A stretch of 64,000 nucleotides of DNA from an uncultured Muribaculaceae bacterium (GCA_947629175.1 CANRCT010000002.1:1-64000); one strand, 5' to 3'; positions 7,398-16,582 are shown, counted from the first letter of the stretch. Translations and numbers: made by a program. The notes: generated from the letters alone by a model not told the origin.

Positions 7398-7908
7398 CAC
7401 CATTCTCAACAATAACGCGCTGGCGTTCATAGGACTCTGCAATGAATTCTGCAGTGCAGCTGAGGCCGCATCGGAGACGGAGCGGCAGGAATTTGTCGAC
7501 ACTATGCTCAGGCTACTGCCGAGAATCTATATAGCCGCATCCGATCTGCCGCACGACTCGCTTCAAGAGGACGCATACATCACCCCCGCACTCGACGAAG
7601 ACTACTATGAGTCCGTAAGACGGGCCATAGAAAACATCATGGGCCCTGACGATACGTATCTGGAGGTATTCGAAGAGGACATGAAATACTCCGACACCCC
7701 CATAGCGGCAAGCATATCGGAAGGACTTACCGACATATTCCAGTCGGTCTACAACTTCATTGAGATGATCAAGCCCGATCCCGTGGCGCTGGCTCCCGAA
7801 GCCCTCGCAGCCATGAAAGAGGATTTCGAAAGCTACTGGAGCCAGATACTCTGCAACAACCTGCGCGCGCTCAACAAACTCAAATATTCATCATCCGAAA
7901 TCGACTGA
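7390..7908 (+). CDS. DUF5063-type protein of unknown function
   Basis: This 172-residue acidic, soluble, mostly helical protein has no signal peptide. Its sequence (ALAFIGLCNEFCSAAE near the N-terminus and YWSQILCNNLRALNKL near the C-terminus) resembles the DUF5063 proteins that Bacteroidales carry beside nadD and gmk; this assignment is from memory of the family, not a search. It starts within the nadD stop region and ends one base before the M18 aminopeptidase, so it is tightly coupled in the operon. No catalytic motif is visible. Confidence 0.75.
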   Translation: MSNTILNNNALAFIGLCNEFCSAAEAASETERQEFVDTMLRLLPRIYIAASDLPHDSLQEDAYITPALDEDYYESVRRAIENIMGPDDTYLEVFEEDMKYSDTPIAASISEGLTDIFQSVYNFIEMIKPDPVALAPEALAAMKEDFESYWSQILCNNLRALNKLKYSSSEID

Positions 7909-7909
7909 T

Positions 7910-9205
7910 ATGGAACACAATGCCTACATTTCCGACCTCTGCACATTTCTCGACTCGTCGCCTGTCAACTTTCTGGCTGTCGACACTGTGCGCCGGCGCC
8001 TCGACGCTGAAGGATTCGAACGCCTCGACCTCCGCGAAGCATGGGAGATAAGCCATGGCGGACGCTACTACGTCACCAAAAACGACTCAGCCATTTTCGC
8101 TTTCACCGTCGGCGATTCCGACCCCGAAGACGGATTTCGTATCATAGCCGCACACAGCGATTCGCCGGGATTCCGCATAAAACCCAACTGCGAAATGCTG
8201 TGCGACGGCAATATTGTGAAACTCAACACGGAAGTGTACGGCGGCCCGATACTCTACACGTGGTTTGACCGCCCGCTCTCGATAGCCGGACGCGTCATAC
8301 TCCGAGGGCAGGATCCGCTTCGTCCCCTGACAAGGCTTGTGAGGTTCGACCGACCCTTGCTGACCATACCTCATCTGGCCATTCATTTCAACCGTTCGGT
8401 CAACGAAGGCAATCCGCTTTCCAAGCAGAAGGACATGCTCCCCGTCATTGGCCGTGTGGACCAAGCCGGTGATGAGAAGGGACTTGTAAGAAGACTTGTG
8501 GCCGAAGAACTGAATGTCGATCAGGAGATGATCATAGACTATGATCTCTCGCTCTACGACACGACTCCGGCCTGCACAACGGGGCTGAATGACGAGTTCA
8601 TAACGTCGGGGCGCATCGACGATCTGTCGATGGTGCATGCCGCGATGACTGCCCTGCTGGAGTCGGATACGGAAGGAGCAATCAAGGTAATGGCGATCTT
8701 CGACAACGAAGAGACCGGCAGCGGCACTAAGCAGGGAGCGGCCTCCCCGGTGCTCCACAACATCCTCAAGCGGATATGCAATTCGCTGGGCTGGACTGAG
8801 GAAGCGTTCCTGATAAGCATAGCGTCGTCGTTCATGGTGTCGGCCGACAATGCCCATGCGGTTCATCCCAATTATGCCGAGAAGCAGGATCCGACCAATC
8901 ACCCTGTGCTCGGAGGCGGCCCTGTTATAAAGATCAATGCCAACTGCAAATATATGACCGATGCCGACAGCGCCGCCGTGTTCCGCAGCATCTGCGAGGA
9001 AGCCGGAGTGCCATGCCAGTATTTCGTCAACCACAGCGATGTGGCCGGAGGATCCACGCTTGGCAACATACTCACTTCGCAGCTTGATCTCCGCGGCGTC
9101 GACATGGGAGCGGGCGTATGGGCAATGCACTCCGTGCGCGAGACAGCCTCGACTGCCGACCACGTCAACATTATCCGCGCATTCCGCACATTCTACGGTA
9201 TCTGA
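7910..9205 (+). CDS. apeB: M18 family aspartyl aminopeptidase
   Basis: This is a cytoplasmic dizinc aminopeptidase of 431 residues, the M18 length, acting on N-terminal acidic or other residues of peptides. Zinc-site segments visible are AAHSDSPGFRIKP (residues about 81-93), GRIDDLSM, IFDNEETGSGTKQGA and the C-terminal FVNHSDVAGGSTLG. It follows the DUF5063 gene by one base and is last in the yicC operon, meeting cbiB convergently 49 nt later. Confidence 0.92.
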   Translation: MEHNAYISDLCTFLDSSPVNFLAVDTVRRRLDAEGFERLDLREAWEISHGGRYYVTKNDSAIFAFTVGDSDPEDGFRIIAAHSDSPGFRIKPNCEMLCDGNIVKLNTEVYGGPILYTWFDRPLSIAGRVILRGQDPLRPLTRLVRFDRPLLTIPHLAIHFNRSVNEGNPLSKQKDMLPVIGRVDQAGDEKGLVRRLVAEELNVDQEMIIDYDLSLYDTTPACTTGLNDEFITSGRIDDLSMVHAAMTALLESDTEGAIKVMAIFDNEETGSGTKQGAASPVLHNILKRICNSLGWTEEAFLISIASSFMVSADNAHAVHPNYAEKQDPTNHPVLGGGPVIKINANCKYMTDADSAAVFRSICEEAGVPCQYFVNHSDVAGGSTLGNILTSQLDLRGVDMGAGVWAMHSVRETASTADHVNIIRAFRTFYGI

Positions 9206-9254
9206 CCGTAGGTTTCATCTATTACATCCGCCATATCAGCAGCCGATGCCATCG

Positions 9255-10193
9255 CTACAAGGCTGCAGATATGGCGGCTATCGTCACTGCAGCGAGAATA
9301 ACAGCCAGCACCTCCGCGCGCCGGGCCACTTTCAAGGCCTTCTCCGCATCGCTGCTTGTGATCGGCCGCGGATCCGTTCCGATATACGGCTTGTAGACTG
9401 CCTCACCGAAATAATCGTGCGTACCGCCGAAACGACAGCCCAGCACTCCGGCCATCGCAGCCTCGGGCCATCCTGAATTGGGACTTGCATGGCACCGTCC
9501 GAAACGCATGACGAATTTCCACAGTCGGGGTCGCCCTGCGGCAAGGATTATCAGAAAAGCGGTAAGCCGAGCCGGTATCCAGTTGGCGATATCGTCGATA
9601 CGCGCAGCCCAGCGGCCGAACTCAATAAAACGTTCGCTGCGATAGGCTATCATTGAATCGAGCGTATTGACCATCTTATAAGCAAGCATCCCCGGGATGC
9701 CAAGCAACACATACCAGAATAGCGGAGCAACTACTCCGTCCGACAGGTTTTCGGCCAACGTCTCAAGAGCCGCAGTGGCGACCTCCTGCTCCGAAAGCGA
9801 ACCGGTGTCACGCCCCACGATCCGGCTGACCTGACGCCGGCCGTCGGCAAGCGACCGGTCGAGAGCCCTGAACACTCCGGCGACCTCTCTTGCAAGTGTT
9901 GTACCAGCCAGACAATAGAACACTGTGATAACACAAAGCGCCACCTCAGCAATCATATAGTGATCAAGCGACCGCGCGATACACCATGCGGCGACAAATG
10001 TCAGCACGATGAGCGATACTGCCGTAAAAGCCCCTTTAGTCACCCTGTGAGAGCCATGATTGAACCGCCGCTCCATAAAAGCTATCGACTTTCCCATCCC
10101 CACTACCGGATGAGGGAGCCATGACGGATCGCCGATCATAAGATCGAGCAGCCATCCGGCGACAAGTCCTGTCAGCAATACTTCCGAGCCCAT
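9255..10193 (-). CDS. cbiB: Adenosylcobinamide-phosphate synthase CbiB
   Basis: This inner-membrane enzyme of 312 residues attaches aminopropanol (phosphate) to adenosylcobyric acid. The start LVAGWLLDLMIGDPSWLPHPVVGMGK and the ENLSDGVVAPLFWYVLLGIPG block are diagnostic. It overlaps the upstream decarboxylase gene by 22 bp, forming the operon cobQ-cobD-cbiB. The substrate amine phosphate would be supplied by that decarboxylase. About five membrane segments are apparent. Confidence 0.93.
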   Translation of the reverse strand: MGSEVLLTGLVAGWLLDLMIGDPSWLPHPVVGMGKSIAFMERRFNHGSHRVTKGAFTAVSLIVLTFVAAWCIARSLDHYMIAEVALCVITVFYCLAGTTLAREVAGVFRALDRSLADGRRQVSRIVGRDTGSLSEQEVATAALETLAENLSDGVVAPLFWYVLLGIPGMLAYKMVNTLDSMIAYRSERFIEFGRWAARIDDIANWIPARLTAFLIILAAGRPRLWKFVMRFGRCHASPNSGWPEAAMAGVLGCRFGGTHDYFGEAVYKPYIGTDPRPITSSDAEKALKVARRAEVLAVILAAVTIAAISAAL

Positions 10194-11185
10194 ATCTTCA
10201 GTTGATCAAGCAGAATATCATTCTCTTCCGGCCGCTGCGCGGCGATACGGAAATGTCCCGATGTGAGACCGGAGAAATTCGATGCATCCCGTATAAGCAA
10301 TCCCCTGCTCTCCACAAGCCATTCCTTGAGGGCGGCCGCCGATCCGCGGGGCATCCGGCATAAAAAGAAATTCGTTTCGGAGGGCGTCACCTCATAGCCC
10401 ATCCCAGCAATCTCATGCTGAATCCTGCGGCTCTCGGAGAGGATCATGTCTACCGGAATGAAGGGAGGATTCTCGATAAGAAACTCCGCGCAATCCGCAG
10501 CAAGCGCATTCACAGCCCACGGCATGCGATGACGACGAAGGCGGCTGATTGTATCAGCGCATGCCGTCACATACCCAACCCGGAGACCCGGCACACAGCA
10601 CTGCTTGGTCAGCGAGTGCAACATCACTACATTATGCAGCCGAGCCATCGCCACGATATCCGGACGCGACGCCTTGCAATAATCGGCATATGCCGTATCG
10701 ATCACAAACATGACCTCCGGACGGCTTACTATAAGATCGGTCAGGAACGAAGCCTCAAGAACATGGCCGTCGGGATTGTTGGGATTGCAGATCCACACGA
10801 TATCCGATAGCGCAGCCGCTTTCGCAGCATCATGGAAATAAACCGGTACATTACCGGCCGCAAAGCAGGCATCAGCATATTCAGAAAAGGTAGGACCTAC
10901 GATACCGTTTCTCCCCACGGCAGCGATATTTCGCGCTATTGTATATATCGCATCCGTCACGCCGGCCGTTACCATCACCTCTTCATCGCGCAGACCAAGA
11001 CGCGACGCTATGTGACGCTCAAGCCGATAAGGTTCAGGTTCAGGATATGACGCCACGAAATCAAGTCGCGACGCTATAAAACGTTTCAACGGCTCATAGT
11101 CGGCATGTTGCCATATGTTGGTGGAGAAATTCACCCGGATCCTCCCGCCATAGCGGTAAAGATCATCGCCATGCCCTTCAGTCAT
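10172..11185 (-). CDS. cobD: L-threonine-O-3-phosphate decarboxylase (CobD/CobC-like)
   Basis: This PLP enzyme of the class I/II aminotransferase fold has 337 residues. Segments include STNIW near the N-terminus, WICNPNNPDG (131-140), VIDTAYADY and the Schiff-base lysine in SLTKQCCVPGLRVGY (K194). It makes aminopropanol phosphate for CbiB, and its position between cobQ and cbiB supports this over histidinol-phosphate aminotransferase, the close relative. It overlaps both neighbours (8 bp with cobQ, 22 bp with cbiB). The short N-terminal segment before the fold is usual. Confidence 0.9.
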   Translation of the reverse strand: MTEGHGDDLYRYGGRIRVNFSTNIWQHADYEPLKRFIASRLDFVASYPEPEPYRLERHIASRLGLRDEEVMVTAGVTDAIYTIARNIAAVGRNGIVGPTFSEYADACFAAGNVPVYFHDAAKAAALSDIVWICNPNNPDGHVLEASFLTDLIVSRPEVMFVIDTAYADYCKASRPDIVAMARLHNVVMLHSLTKQCCVPGLRVGYVTACADTISRLRRHRMPWAVNALAADCAEFLIENPPFIPVDMILSESRRIQHEIAGMGYEVTPSETNFFLCRMPRGSAAALKEWLVESRGLLIRDASNFSGLTSGHFRIAAQRPEENDILLDQLKIWARKYC

Positions 11186-12662
11186 ACCGCATGATATTAT
11201 AAATCATCTCCATGTCAAGACATCCGCGCAGTCGCGCTGCGAGAAGATCATACTGCTCCTGACGGTAACGCCGGTAGTCGCTGACTTTCCCTTCCGACGC
11301 AGGTAGAAGCCACGCTATTACCTCCGGATTATCGAGAAATCCGTGAAGATAGGTTCCAAGACAGTTGCCGCGGCGACATCCGTCGGCCGTGCCGTCCGAC
11401 AGCACGCACAGCGGATCTGCTCCATGAGCGAGGGTCGTGCGCCCCATGTGGATTTCATAGCCCTCCCCACATAGATGCCGGTTGTCCGCTTCCATTGCAA
11501 AACGGATCTGTCGGGTCCGTTTGTCGCCCGACATGACAGTTGTCACCGGAAGGAGACCGAGTCCGGCCACACATCCCGGCGAACCCTCCACCCCGTCAGG
11601 ATCATCCACTGTGCGGCCCATCATCTGATAGCCGCCGCAGATACCTGCTATCTTTGTCCCACTCTGAGCCACCGACCTGACGGCTCCGGCCATGCCGCTC
11701 TCCTCAAGCCAGCGAAGATCGCTGACGGTCGTTTTCGTGCCGGGAATCACGACCATATCCGCTCCTTCGAGAGCAGAAGGATCGATGGTATAATAGACAT
11801 TGATACCTTCGGAATGCTCCAGAGCGTCGAAATCCGTAAAATTCGATATATGCGGAAGTCGAATCACCGCTACGTTGACAAATCCAGCTCTCGCGCATTT
11901 CGGCTTCCGTTCGAGCGACACCGAGTCCTCCTCTTCAATATGTATATCAGTCATAAACGGCACAACTCCGACCACCGGAACACCGCAACACTCCTCAAGC
12001 ATTCGCCGCCCACGGTCAAAGAGCCGCAGGTCGCCCCTGAATTTGTTGACGATAATTCCCTTGATCAGCGGCCTGAACCGCTCGGGCTGCAACATGATCG
12101 AACCATAGGCCGCCGCAAATACCCCGCCACGGTCGATATCCGCCACAAGCACCACAGCCGCCCCGGCATACTCGGCCATCGGCATGTTGACTATGTCGGT
12201 ATCCAACAGATTGAGCTCGGCAATACTCCCCGCTCCCTCCATGACAATGGGATTATAACGCCCCGACAGGCGCGAGAACGCATCACAGACACGGCGGCGT
12301 AGATCGGATCTCACCGACGGCTCATAAAGTCGTCGGGACGTAAAGCAACCCTCCGGGCGCCCGTCTGCCACGACCTGACACGTGGAATCGCTCTGAGGCT
12401 TAAGAAGCACCGGGTTCATGTCGGTATGACATGCCACACCTGCAGCTTCAGCCTGCACCGCCTGCGCGCGCCCGATCTCAAAGCCCTCGGGAGTAGCATA
12501 GGAATTAAGCGCCATATTCTGAGCCTTGAACGGCGCCGGGCTGTAACCGTCCTGACGGAATATGCGGCACAGACCGGCGGCAAGCATACTCTTGCCTACA
12601 TCGCTGCCCGTCCCGCCGAGCATCAGCGGACGCAAACGTTTCAGATCCGCTGCCATTGCCAT
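11178..12662 (-). CDS. cobQ: Cobyric acid synthase
   Basis: This glutamine-dependent amidase (CbiP/CobQ) amidates adenosylcobyrinic acid diamide. The N-terminal synthetase domain has GGTGSDVGKSMLAAGLCRIF and KAQNMALNSY, and the C-terminal class I glutaminase domain has the nucleophile elbow AGICGGYQMMG. The track's start at 12692 is a TTG; I use the ATG at 12662 (MAMAADLK), giving 494 residues and leaving room for the leader after the promoter box at 12717. It is first in the cobQ-cobD-cbiB operon. No cobalamin riboswitch fits in the short leader. Confidence 0.92.
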   Translation of the reverse strand: MAMAADLKRLRPLMLGGTGSDVGKSMLAAGLCRIFRQDGYSPAPFKAQNMALNSYATPEGFEIGRAQAVQAEAAGVACHTDMNPVLLKPQSDSTCQVVADGRPEGCFTSRRLYEPSVRSDLRRRVCDAFSRLSGRYNPIVMEGAGSIAELNLLDTDIVNMPMAEYAGAAVVLVADIDRGGVFAAAYGSIMLQPERFRPLIKGIIVNKFRGDLRLFDRGRRMLEECCGVPVVGVVPFMTDIHIEEEDSVSLERKPKCARAGFVNVAVIRLPHISNFTDFDALEHSEGINVYYTIDPSALEGADMVVIPGTKTTVSDLRWLEESGMAGAVRSVAQSGTKIAGICGGYQMMGRTVDDPDGVEGSPGCVAGLGLLPVTTVMSGDKRTRQIRFAMEADNRHLCGEGYEIHMGRTTLAHGADPLCVLSDGTADGCRRGNCLGTYLHGFLDNPEVIAWLLPASEGKVSDYRRYRQEQYDLLAARLRGCLDMEMIYNIMRYD

Positions 12663-12716
12663 ACCGCAATCCCGGAGCGTACTTCCGGCCAAATATCAAT
12701 CATAGGTAACATATCG

Positions 12717-12724
12717 CAAAATTA
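12717..12724 (-). promoter_or_regulatory. -7 box of the cobQ operon
   Basis: On the minus strand this reads TAATTTTG, a full match to TAnnTTTG. A TTTG lies 22 bp upstream (12747-12750), slightly beyond the usual spacing and inside the region just before the divergent symporter ATG. The start site would be near 12711, about 50 nt before the ATG. Confidence 0.55.
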
Positions 12725-12738
12725 CTCATATTTTTCCT

Positions 12739-12746
12739 TAACTTTG
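12739..12746 (+). promoter_or_regulatory. -7 box directly at the DAACS symporter start
   Basis: TAACTTTG is a full match to the Bacteroidetes -7 box and ends only 4 nt before the ATG at 12751. Transcription would begin at or within a base or two of the start codon, implying a leaderless message unless the Met at residue 8 (12772) is the true start. Confidence 0.55.
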
Positions 12747-12750
12747 CAAA

Positions 12751-13944
12751 ATGAAGACCAAGATACGCCACATGGGGCTGCTCCCCCGCATCATTATCGC
12801 AATAGCTCTCGGCATAGCCATAGGCTGGATATCGCCGGAATGGGCCGCAAGGGTATGCGCCACTTTCAACGACATCTTCTCACAGTTCCTCGGATTCCTG
12901 ATACCGCTGATCATTGTGGGATTTGTAACGCCGGCCATCGGCGACATCGGCATCCGTGCCGGCAAAATGCTCGTAGTCACGCTTCTTCTCGCCTACGGCG
13001 CTACACTGTTGGCCGGATATACTTCATATTTCACCGGCATATGGCTCTTCCCCTCGATGATAGGACAGGACGAAACCATGATCGCGGTCGAGCAGGGAAG
13101 CGCCACCATCGAACCATACTTCACAGTCGGAATGCCTCCGCTGATGGGAGTGATGACAGCGCTGGTGGCAGCTTTTGTAGTCGGTCTCGGGATAGCCGTC
13201 ACATCGGCCGACGTGCTCCGGTCGGCTTTCGCCGAATTCAGGTCGATCGTGGAACTCACCATCCGCAAGGCCGTAGTGCCCCTGCTGCCTTTCTATATCT
13301 TCGGAATATTTCTGACCATGACAGTGTCAGGACAGGTCGGCACTATACTCATATCGTTTGCGAAGGTCATAGCCGTGATATTCGGCATACACGTTTTCAT
13401 CCTTGTTTTCCAATATTGTATCGCCTCATTGTTTGCCCGTAAAAACCCGTTCAGAATGCTCTGGACCATGATGCCGGCATATTTCACCGCACTCGGCACA
13501 TCATCGTCGGCCGCTACGATTCCGGTGACGCTGCGCCAGACGATCAAGATGGGGGTAAGCGAGGATGTAGCGGGCTTTGTAGTGCCATTGTGCGCGACTG
13601 TACATATGTCGGGAAGCGCCCTCAAACTTGTAGCCTGCTCCATGGCTCTCATGATCATGCAGGGCATGCCGTTCGACATAGGCATGTTCAGCCACTTCAT
13701 CATAATGCTCGGTATCACGATCGTGGCAGCTCCTGGCATCCCGGGAGGCGCCATAATGGCATCGCTCGGACTGCTGACGTCGATACTCGGATTCAGCGAG
13801 GCACAGAACGCGCTGATGATAGCTCTCTACATATCAATGGACAGCTTCGGCACAGCATGCAACGTCACAGGCGACGGCGCTCTGGCCTCGATAATCGACC
13901 GCTTTTTCCGCCCGAAACCCCGCAAAATAGCGTCTATCGTCTGA
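12751..13944 (+). CDS. Dicarboxylate/amino acid:cation symporter (DAACS family)
   Basis: This inner-membrane symporter has 397 residues and eight membrane helices plus re-entrant hairpins, like GltP/GltPh. Diagnostic motifs are the serine-rich hairpin GTSSSAATIPVT (about residue 250) and the SFGTACNVTGDGAL segment near residue 370, equivalent to the substrate/cation site. Substrates in the family are glutamate, aspartate, C4-dicarboxylates or small neutral amino acids coupled to Na+ or H+; which one is not visible. The gene is divergent from cobQ, with a 2-bp gap to convergent queA. Confidence 0.92.
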   Translation: MKTKIRHMGLLPRIIIAIALGIAIGWISPEWAARVCATFNDIFSQFLGFLIPLIIVGFVTPAIGDIGIRAGKMLVVTLLLAYGATLLAGYTSYFTGIWLFPSMIGQDETMIAVEQGSATIEPYFTVGMPPLMGVMTALVAAFVVGLGIAVTSADVLRSAFAEFRSIVELTIRKAVVPLLPFYIFGIFLTMTVSGQVGTILISFAKVIAVIFGIHVFILVFQYCIASLFARKNPFRMLWTMMPAYFTALGTSSSAATIPVTLRQTIKMGVSEDVAGFVVPLCATVHMSGSALKLVACSMALMIMQGMPFDIGMFSHFIIMLGITIVAAPGIPGGAIMASLGLLTSILGFSEAQNALMIALYISMDSFGTACNVTGDGALASIIDRFFRPKPRKIASIV

Positions 13945-13946
13945 TC

Positions 13947-15173
13947 TCACAAAAGCAGACAGGCGTCGCCGTAGCTCAGAAAACGGAAGCTGTCGGCCAT
14001 CGCCTGCTCATACATCTTTCGCCAGTCACCACCAGTAAAAGCCGAGACAAGAAGCAACAGCGTCGACTTCGGCTGATGGAAATTCGTCACCATCGCATCG
14101 ACAACCCGATATTTATATCCGGGCGCGATAATGATACGTGTATCGGCAGTAAACACGTCGCTCCCCTCCCGATACATTATGTCAAGAAGATGTCCCATCG
14201 CCTCTTTCCGGCTCATCAAAGGCTCGCCGCACTCGTAGGGATACCACTGCGGAAGCTCGTCGAGCGACTCACCACGCGATGCCTTGACGCCTAGCCAGTA
14301 AAGGCTCTCGAGAGTGCGCACAGATGTGGTGCCGACAGCGACCACACGACGCGACGTTTCCGCAAGAGCCTCTATCAGTTCGCGGCCTACGCTTATAAAC
14401 TCGCTGTGCATCGGATGACCTCCGATCGTGTCGGCTTTTACCGGCTGAAAAGTGCCTGCTCCGACATGAAGCGTCAGCTCGCGCAGGTCGATCCCCCGCT
14501 TGCGCAGAGTCTCAAACAGTGATGGCGTGAAATGCAGACCGGCTGTCGGGGCCGCCACCGACCCCTGTATGCGGGAATAGACAGTCTGATAGTCGTCAAT
14601 ATCGCTCTCCTCTGTCGCACGGTTGAGATATGGAGGTATCGGAAGCTCTCCGGCCGCCCCGATTATCTGTGAGAACGTGACCGACGGATTGTCCCACTCG
14701 AATCCGATCACCGATGAAGCCCCCTCACGCTCAAGTCTTCTTGCTGCAAGCGTGACCATGCCGGCACCAGCTACATCTACGGCCATTGTCACTGCCCCAT
14801 CTTTCCATTTCTTGCTGTTGCCGACAAAACAGCGCCACGAGCAGCCGCCATGCGAAGCGAACGAGCGTTCGTAGTCGGCCGGAGCTACCGGTTCAAGGCA
14901 GAACACCTCTATCCGGGCGCCATGCTCGTCAGATCCCTTGCGGAAACGCAACCGGGCATTAATCACCCTCGTGTTGTTCATCACAAGCATGTCGTCAGGC
15001 GAAAGCAATCCTGGAAGCTCTGAAAAAATCCGCTCCTCCAGGGCGCCGTCGGCACGACGAACCATCAGGCGGCATTCATCGCGCTTGGCGAGAGGATGAC
15101 GTGCAATGAGACTGTCGGGCAAAGGATAGTCGAAATCATCGATCGATATAAGTCGGGGATCTGTCATTGTCAT
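13947..15173 (-). CDS. queA: S-adenosylmethionine:tRNA ribosyltransferase-isomerase
   Basis: QueA transfers ribose from SAM to preQ1 at tRNA wobble position 34, forming epoxyqueuosine. Family blocks include ARHPLAKRDECRLMV, VMNNTRVINARL, VAAPTAGLHFTP, LHVGAGTFQPV, GHPMHSEF, NFHQPKSTLLLLV and the terminal FLSYGDACLL. The track start (15188) is a TTG that lies inside the -7 box; I use the ATG at 15173 (408 residues), with another ATG at 15167 also possible. It converges on the DAACS gene. Confidence 0.94.
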   Translation of the reverse strand: MTMTDPRLISIDDFDYPLPDSLIARHPLAKRDECRLMVRRADGALEERIFSELPGLLSPDDMLVMNNTRVINARLRFRKGSDEHGARIEVFCLEPVAPADYERSFASHGGCSWRCFVGNSKKWKDGAVTMAVDVAGAGMVTLAARRLEREGASSVIGFEWDNPSVTFSQIIGAAGELPIPPYLNRATEESDIDDYQTVYSRIQGSVAAPTAGLHFTPSLFETLRKRGIDLRELTLHVGAGTFQPVKADTIGGHPMHSEFISVGRELIEALAETSRRVVAVGTTSVRTLESLYWLGVKASRGESLDELPQWYPYECGEPLMSRKEAMGHLLDIMYREGSDVFTADTRIIIAPGYKYRVVDAMVTNFHQPKSTLLLLVSAFTGGDWRKMYEQAMADSFRFLSYGDACLLL

Positions 15174-15185
15174 TATATTTGGGTG

Positions 15186-15193
15186 CAAAATTA
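15186..15193 (-). promoter_or_regulatory. -7 box of queA
   Basis: On the minus strand this reads TAATTTTG, 12 nt before the ATG at 15173. It overlaps the TTG start of the ORF-track model, ruling that start out. Confidence 0.6.
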
Positions 15194-15308
15194 GCGAAAA
15201 GCCTTCGAATTACATCTGCCGGAGGTCATATTACTTAAGCCTGATAATGCCGATGACCCACAAAATGCCACATAATCAGCCATCACAGCGCAAAAAAACC
15301 TCTCTACA

Positions 15309-15340
15309 TTTGGCCAAACCACGGGAAAAGCGTAACTTTG
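15309..15340 (+). promoter_or_regulatory. Promoter of rplS
   Basis: TTTG (15309-15312) and TAACTTTG (15333-15340) are separated by 20 bp, a complete match to the Bacteroidetes consensus. The start site would be near 15346, giving a leader of about 80 nt before rplS. Confidence 0.8.
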
Positions 15341-15424
15341 CAGCCGAATTCGTAATCTCTGGCAGGACATGCAGCCTGGCCATATTGCGACTAATATGTT
15401 AACATTTTAATTAAAACGATCACA

Positions 15425-15784
15425 ATGGATTTAATTAAAGTTGTCGAGGAAGCTTATGCTACCGGCAAGAAACATCCCGAATTCGGCCCCGGCGACACCA
15501 TCACCGTGGCATACCGCATCAAAGAGGGTAACAAAGAGCGTATCCAGCAGTATCGCGGTGTGGTAATCCGTATTTCGGGCGACGGCGACAAGAAGCGGTT
15601 CACCGTCCGCAAAATGAGCGACAATATCGGCGTGGAGCGTATCTTCCCCATCGAGTCGCCGTTTATCGACTCTATCACCGTCAACAAGTATGGCAAGGTG
15701 CGTCGCGCCAAACTTTACTATCTCCGCGGCCTGACCGGCAAGAAGGCCCGCATCAAGGAGCGCCGCGTCAACGCAGCGAAGTAA
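15425..15784 (+). CDS. rplS: 50S ribosomal protein L19
   Basis: L19 sits at the 30S-50S interface of the ribosome. The 119-residue protein has the family blocks [38 protein letters not shown] and [21 protein letters not shown]. It has its own consensus promoter about 85 nt upstream and a strong terminator about 30 nt downstream, so it appears monocistronic. In many other bacteria it is linked to trmD; that is not the case here. Confidence 0.97.
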   Translation: MDLIKVVEEAYATGKKHPEFGPGDTITVAYRIKEGNKERIQQYRGVVIRISGDGDKKRFTVRKMSDNIGVERIFPIESPFIDSITVNKYGKVRRAKLYYLRGLTGKKARIKERRVNAAK

Positions 15785-15812
15785 AATTCATCGCCATCAC
15801 GACAAAAAACAT

Positions 15813-15856
15813 CCGGGCAGTCCCGGGGATAAATTCCCCGACTGCCCGGCTTTGTT
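15813..15856. terminator. Bidirectional terminator between rplS and rprY
   Basis: CCGGGCAGTC (15813-15822) pairs with GACTGCCCGG (15840-15849), and an inner GGGGA/TTCCCC stem extends the hairpin. The plus strand continues CTTTGTTTT and the minus strand ATGTTTTTTG, so it can stop both rplS and the convergent rprXY transcript. Confidence 0.85.
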
Positions 15857-15874
15857 TTACAGGATTATTTCTTC

Positions 15875-16582
15875 TCAGGCTTCGGCCTCAGCTTCGGGAG
15901 CGATGAGCTTATAGCCCTTGCCGTGGATGTTGATGATCTCGATTGACGGATCGTCACGCAGATGCTTGCGGAGCTTCGTAATATAGACGTCCATCGAACG
16001 GGCATTGAAATAATTGTCGTCGATCCAGATCGTTTTCAGAGCAAAGTTGCGCTCCAGTATCTCGTTGACATGAGCGCAGAGCAGACTCAGAAGCTCCGAC
16101 TCCTTGGTGGTCAGCTTAGTCATCTTGTCACCGATCATAAGAGTCTGTTTCTGTGTATCGAACGTAAACTTGCCGATCTTATACATCGTGATTTCCTTGC
16201 CCTTCTTGCCTTTTACGCGACGGAGTATGGCCTCGATTCTGAATACGAGCTCCTCCATCGAGAACGGTTTGGTGATATAGTCGTCGGCGCCGATCTTGAA
16301 GCCTTCAAGAATATCTTCCTTGATTGATTTCGCGGTCAGGAAGATGATAGGCACTTCCGAATTGACCGTGCGGATTTCCTGTGCGAGCGCGAAACCATCC
16401 TTCTTGGGCATCATCACGTCAAGCACACACAAGTCGTATTTACCTTTCAGGAAAGCCTTGTAGCCGCTTTCGCCATCAGCGAAGAGATCGGCATTGTAGC
16501 CTTTGGCCTGCAGGTATTCACGGAGGAGCATTCCGAGATTCTCGTCGTCCTCACATAGCAGTATACGCAGTCGTTCTTCCAT
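15875..16582 (-). CDS. rprY: OmpR-family response regulator (RprY-like)
   Basis: This DNA-binding response regulator of 235 residues has a receiver domain with the acidic pocket E11-D12-D13, phosphoacceptor Asp55 in LCVLDVMMPKKDG and switch Lys in FLTAKS, followed by an OmpR/PhoB winged helix (TKLTTKESELLSLL, YITKLRKHL, IINIHGKGYKL). It is cotranscribed with the upstream sensor kinase (26-nt gap). The pairing and sequence resemble RprX/RprY of Bacteroides, an envelope and metabolism regulator; the orthology is inferred without a search. Confidence 0.88.
   Translation of the reverse strand: MEERLRILLCEDDENLGMLLREYLQAKGYNADLFADGESGYKAFLKGKYDLCVLDVMMPKKDGFALAQEIRTVNSEVPIIFLTAKSIKEDILEGFKIGADDYITKPFSMEELVFRIEAILRRVKGKKGKEITMYKIGKFTFDTQKQTLMIGDKMTKLTTKESELLSLLCAHVNEILERNFALKTIWIDDNYFNARSMDVYITKLRKHLRDDPSIEIINIHGKGYKLIAPEAEAEA

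Noticed and set aside
8087-9163. 358-residue minus-strand ORF opposite the M18 aminopeptidase
   Set aside because: It is a long antisense shadow; the plus frame has all zinc-site motifs.
11475-12302. 275-residue plus-strand ORF opposite cobQ
   Set aside because: Its His/Arg-rich composition is typical of a reverse-strand shadow; cobQ motifs are intact on the minus strand.
12663-12716. Cobalamin riboswitch upstream of cobQ
   Set aside because: The leader after the -7 box is only about 50 nt, too short for this riboswitch, and no B12-box sequence is present.
15174-15308. preQ1 or other riboswitch upstream of queA
   Set aside because: The -7 box lies 12 nt before the ATG, so almost nothing is transcribed upstream of the start codon.
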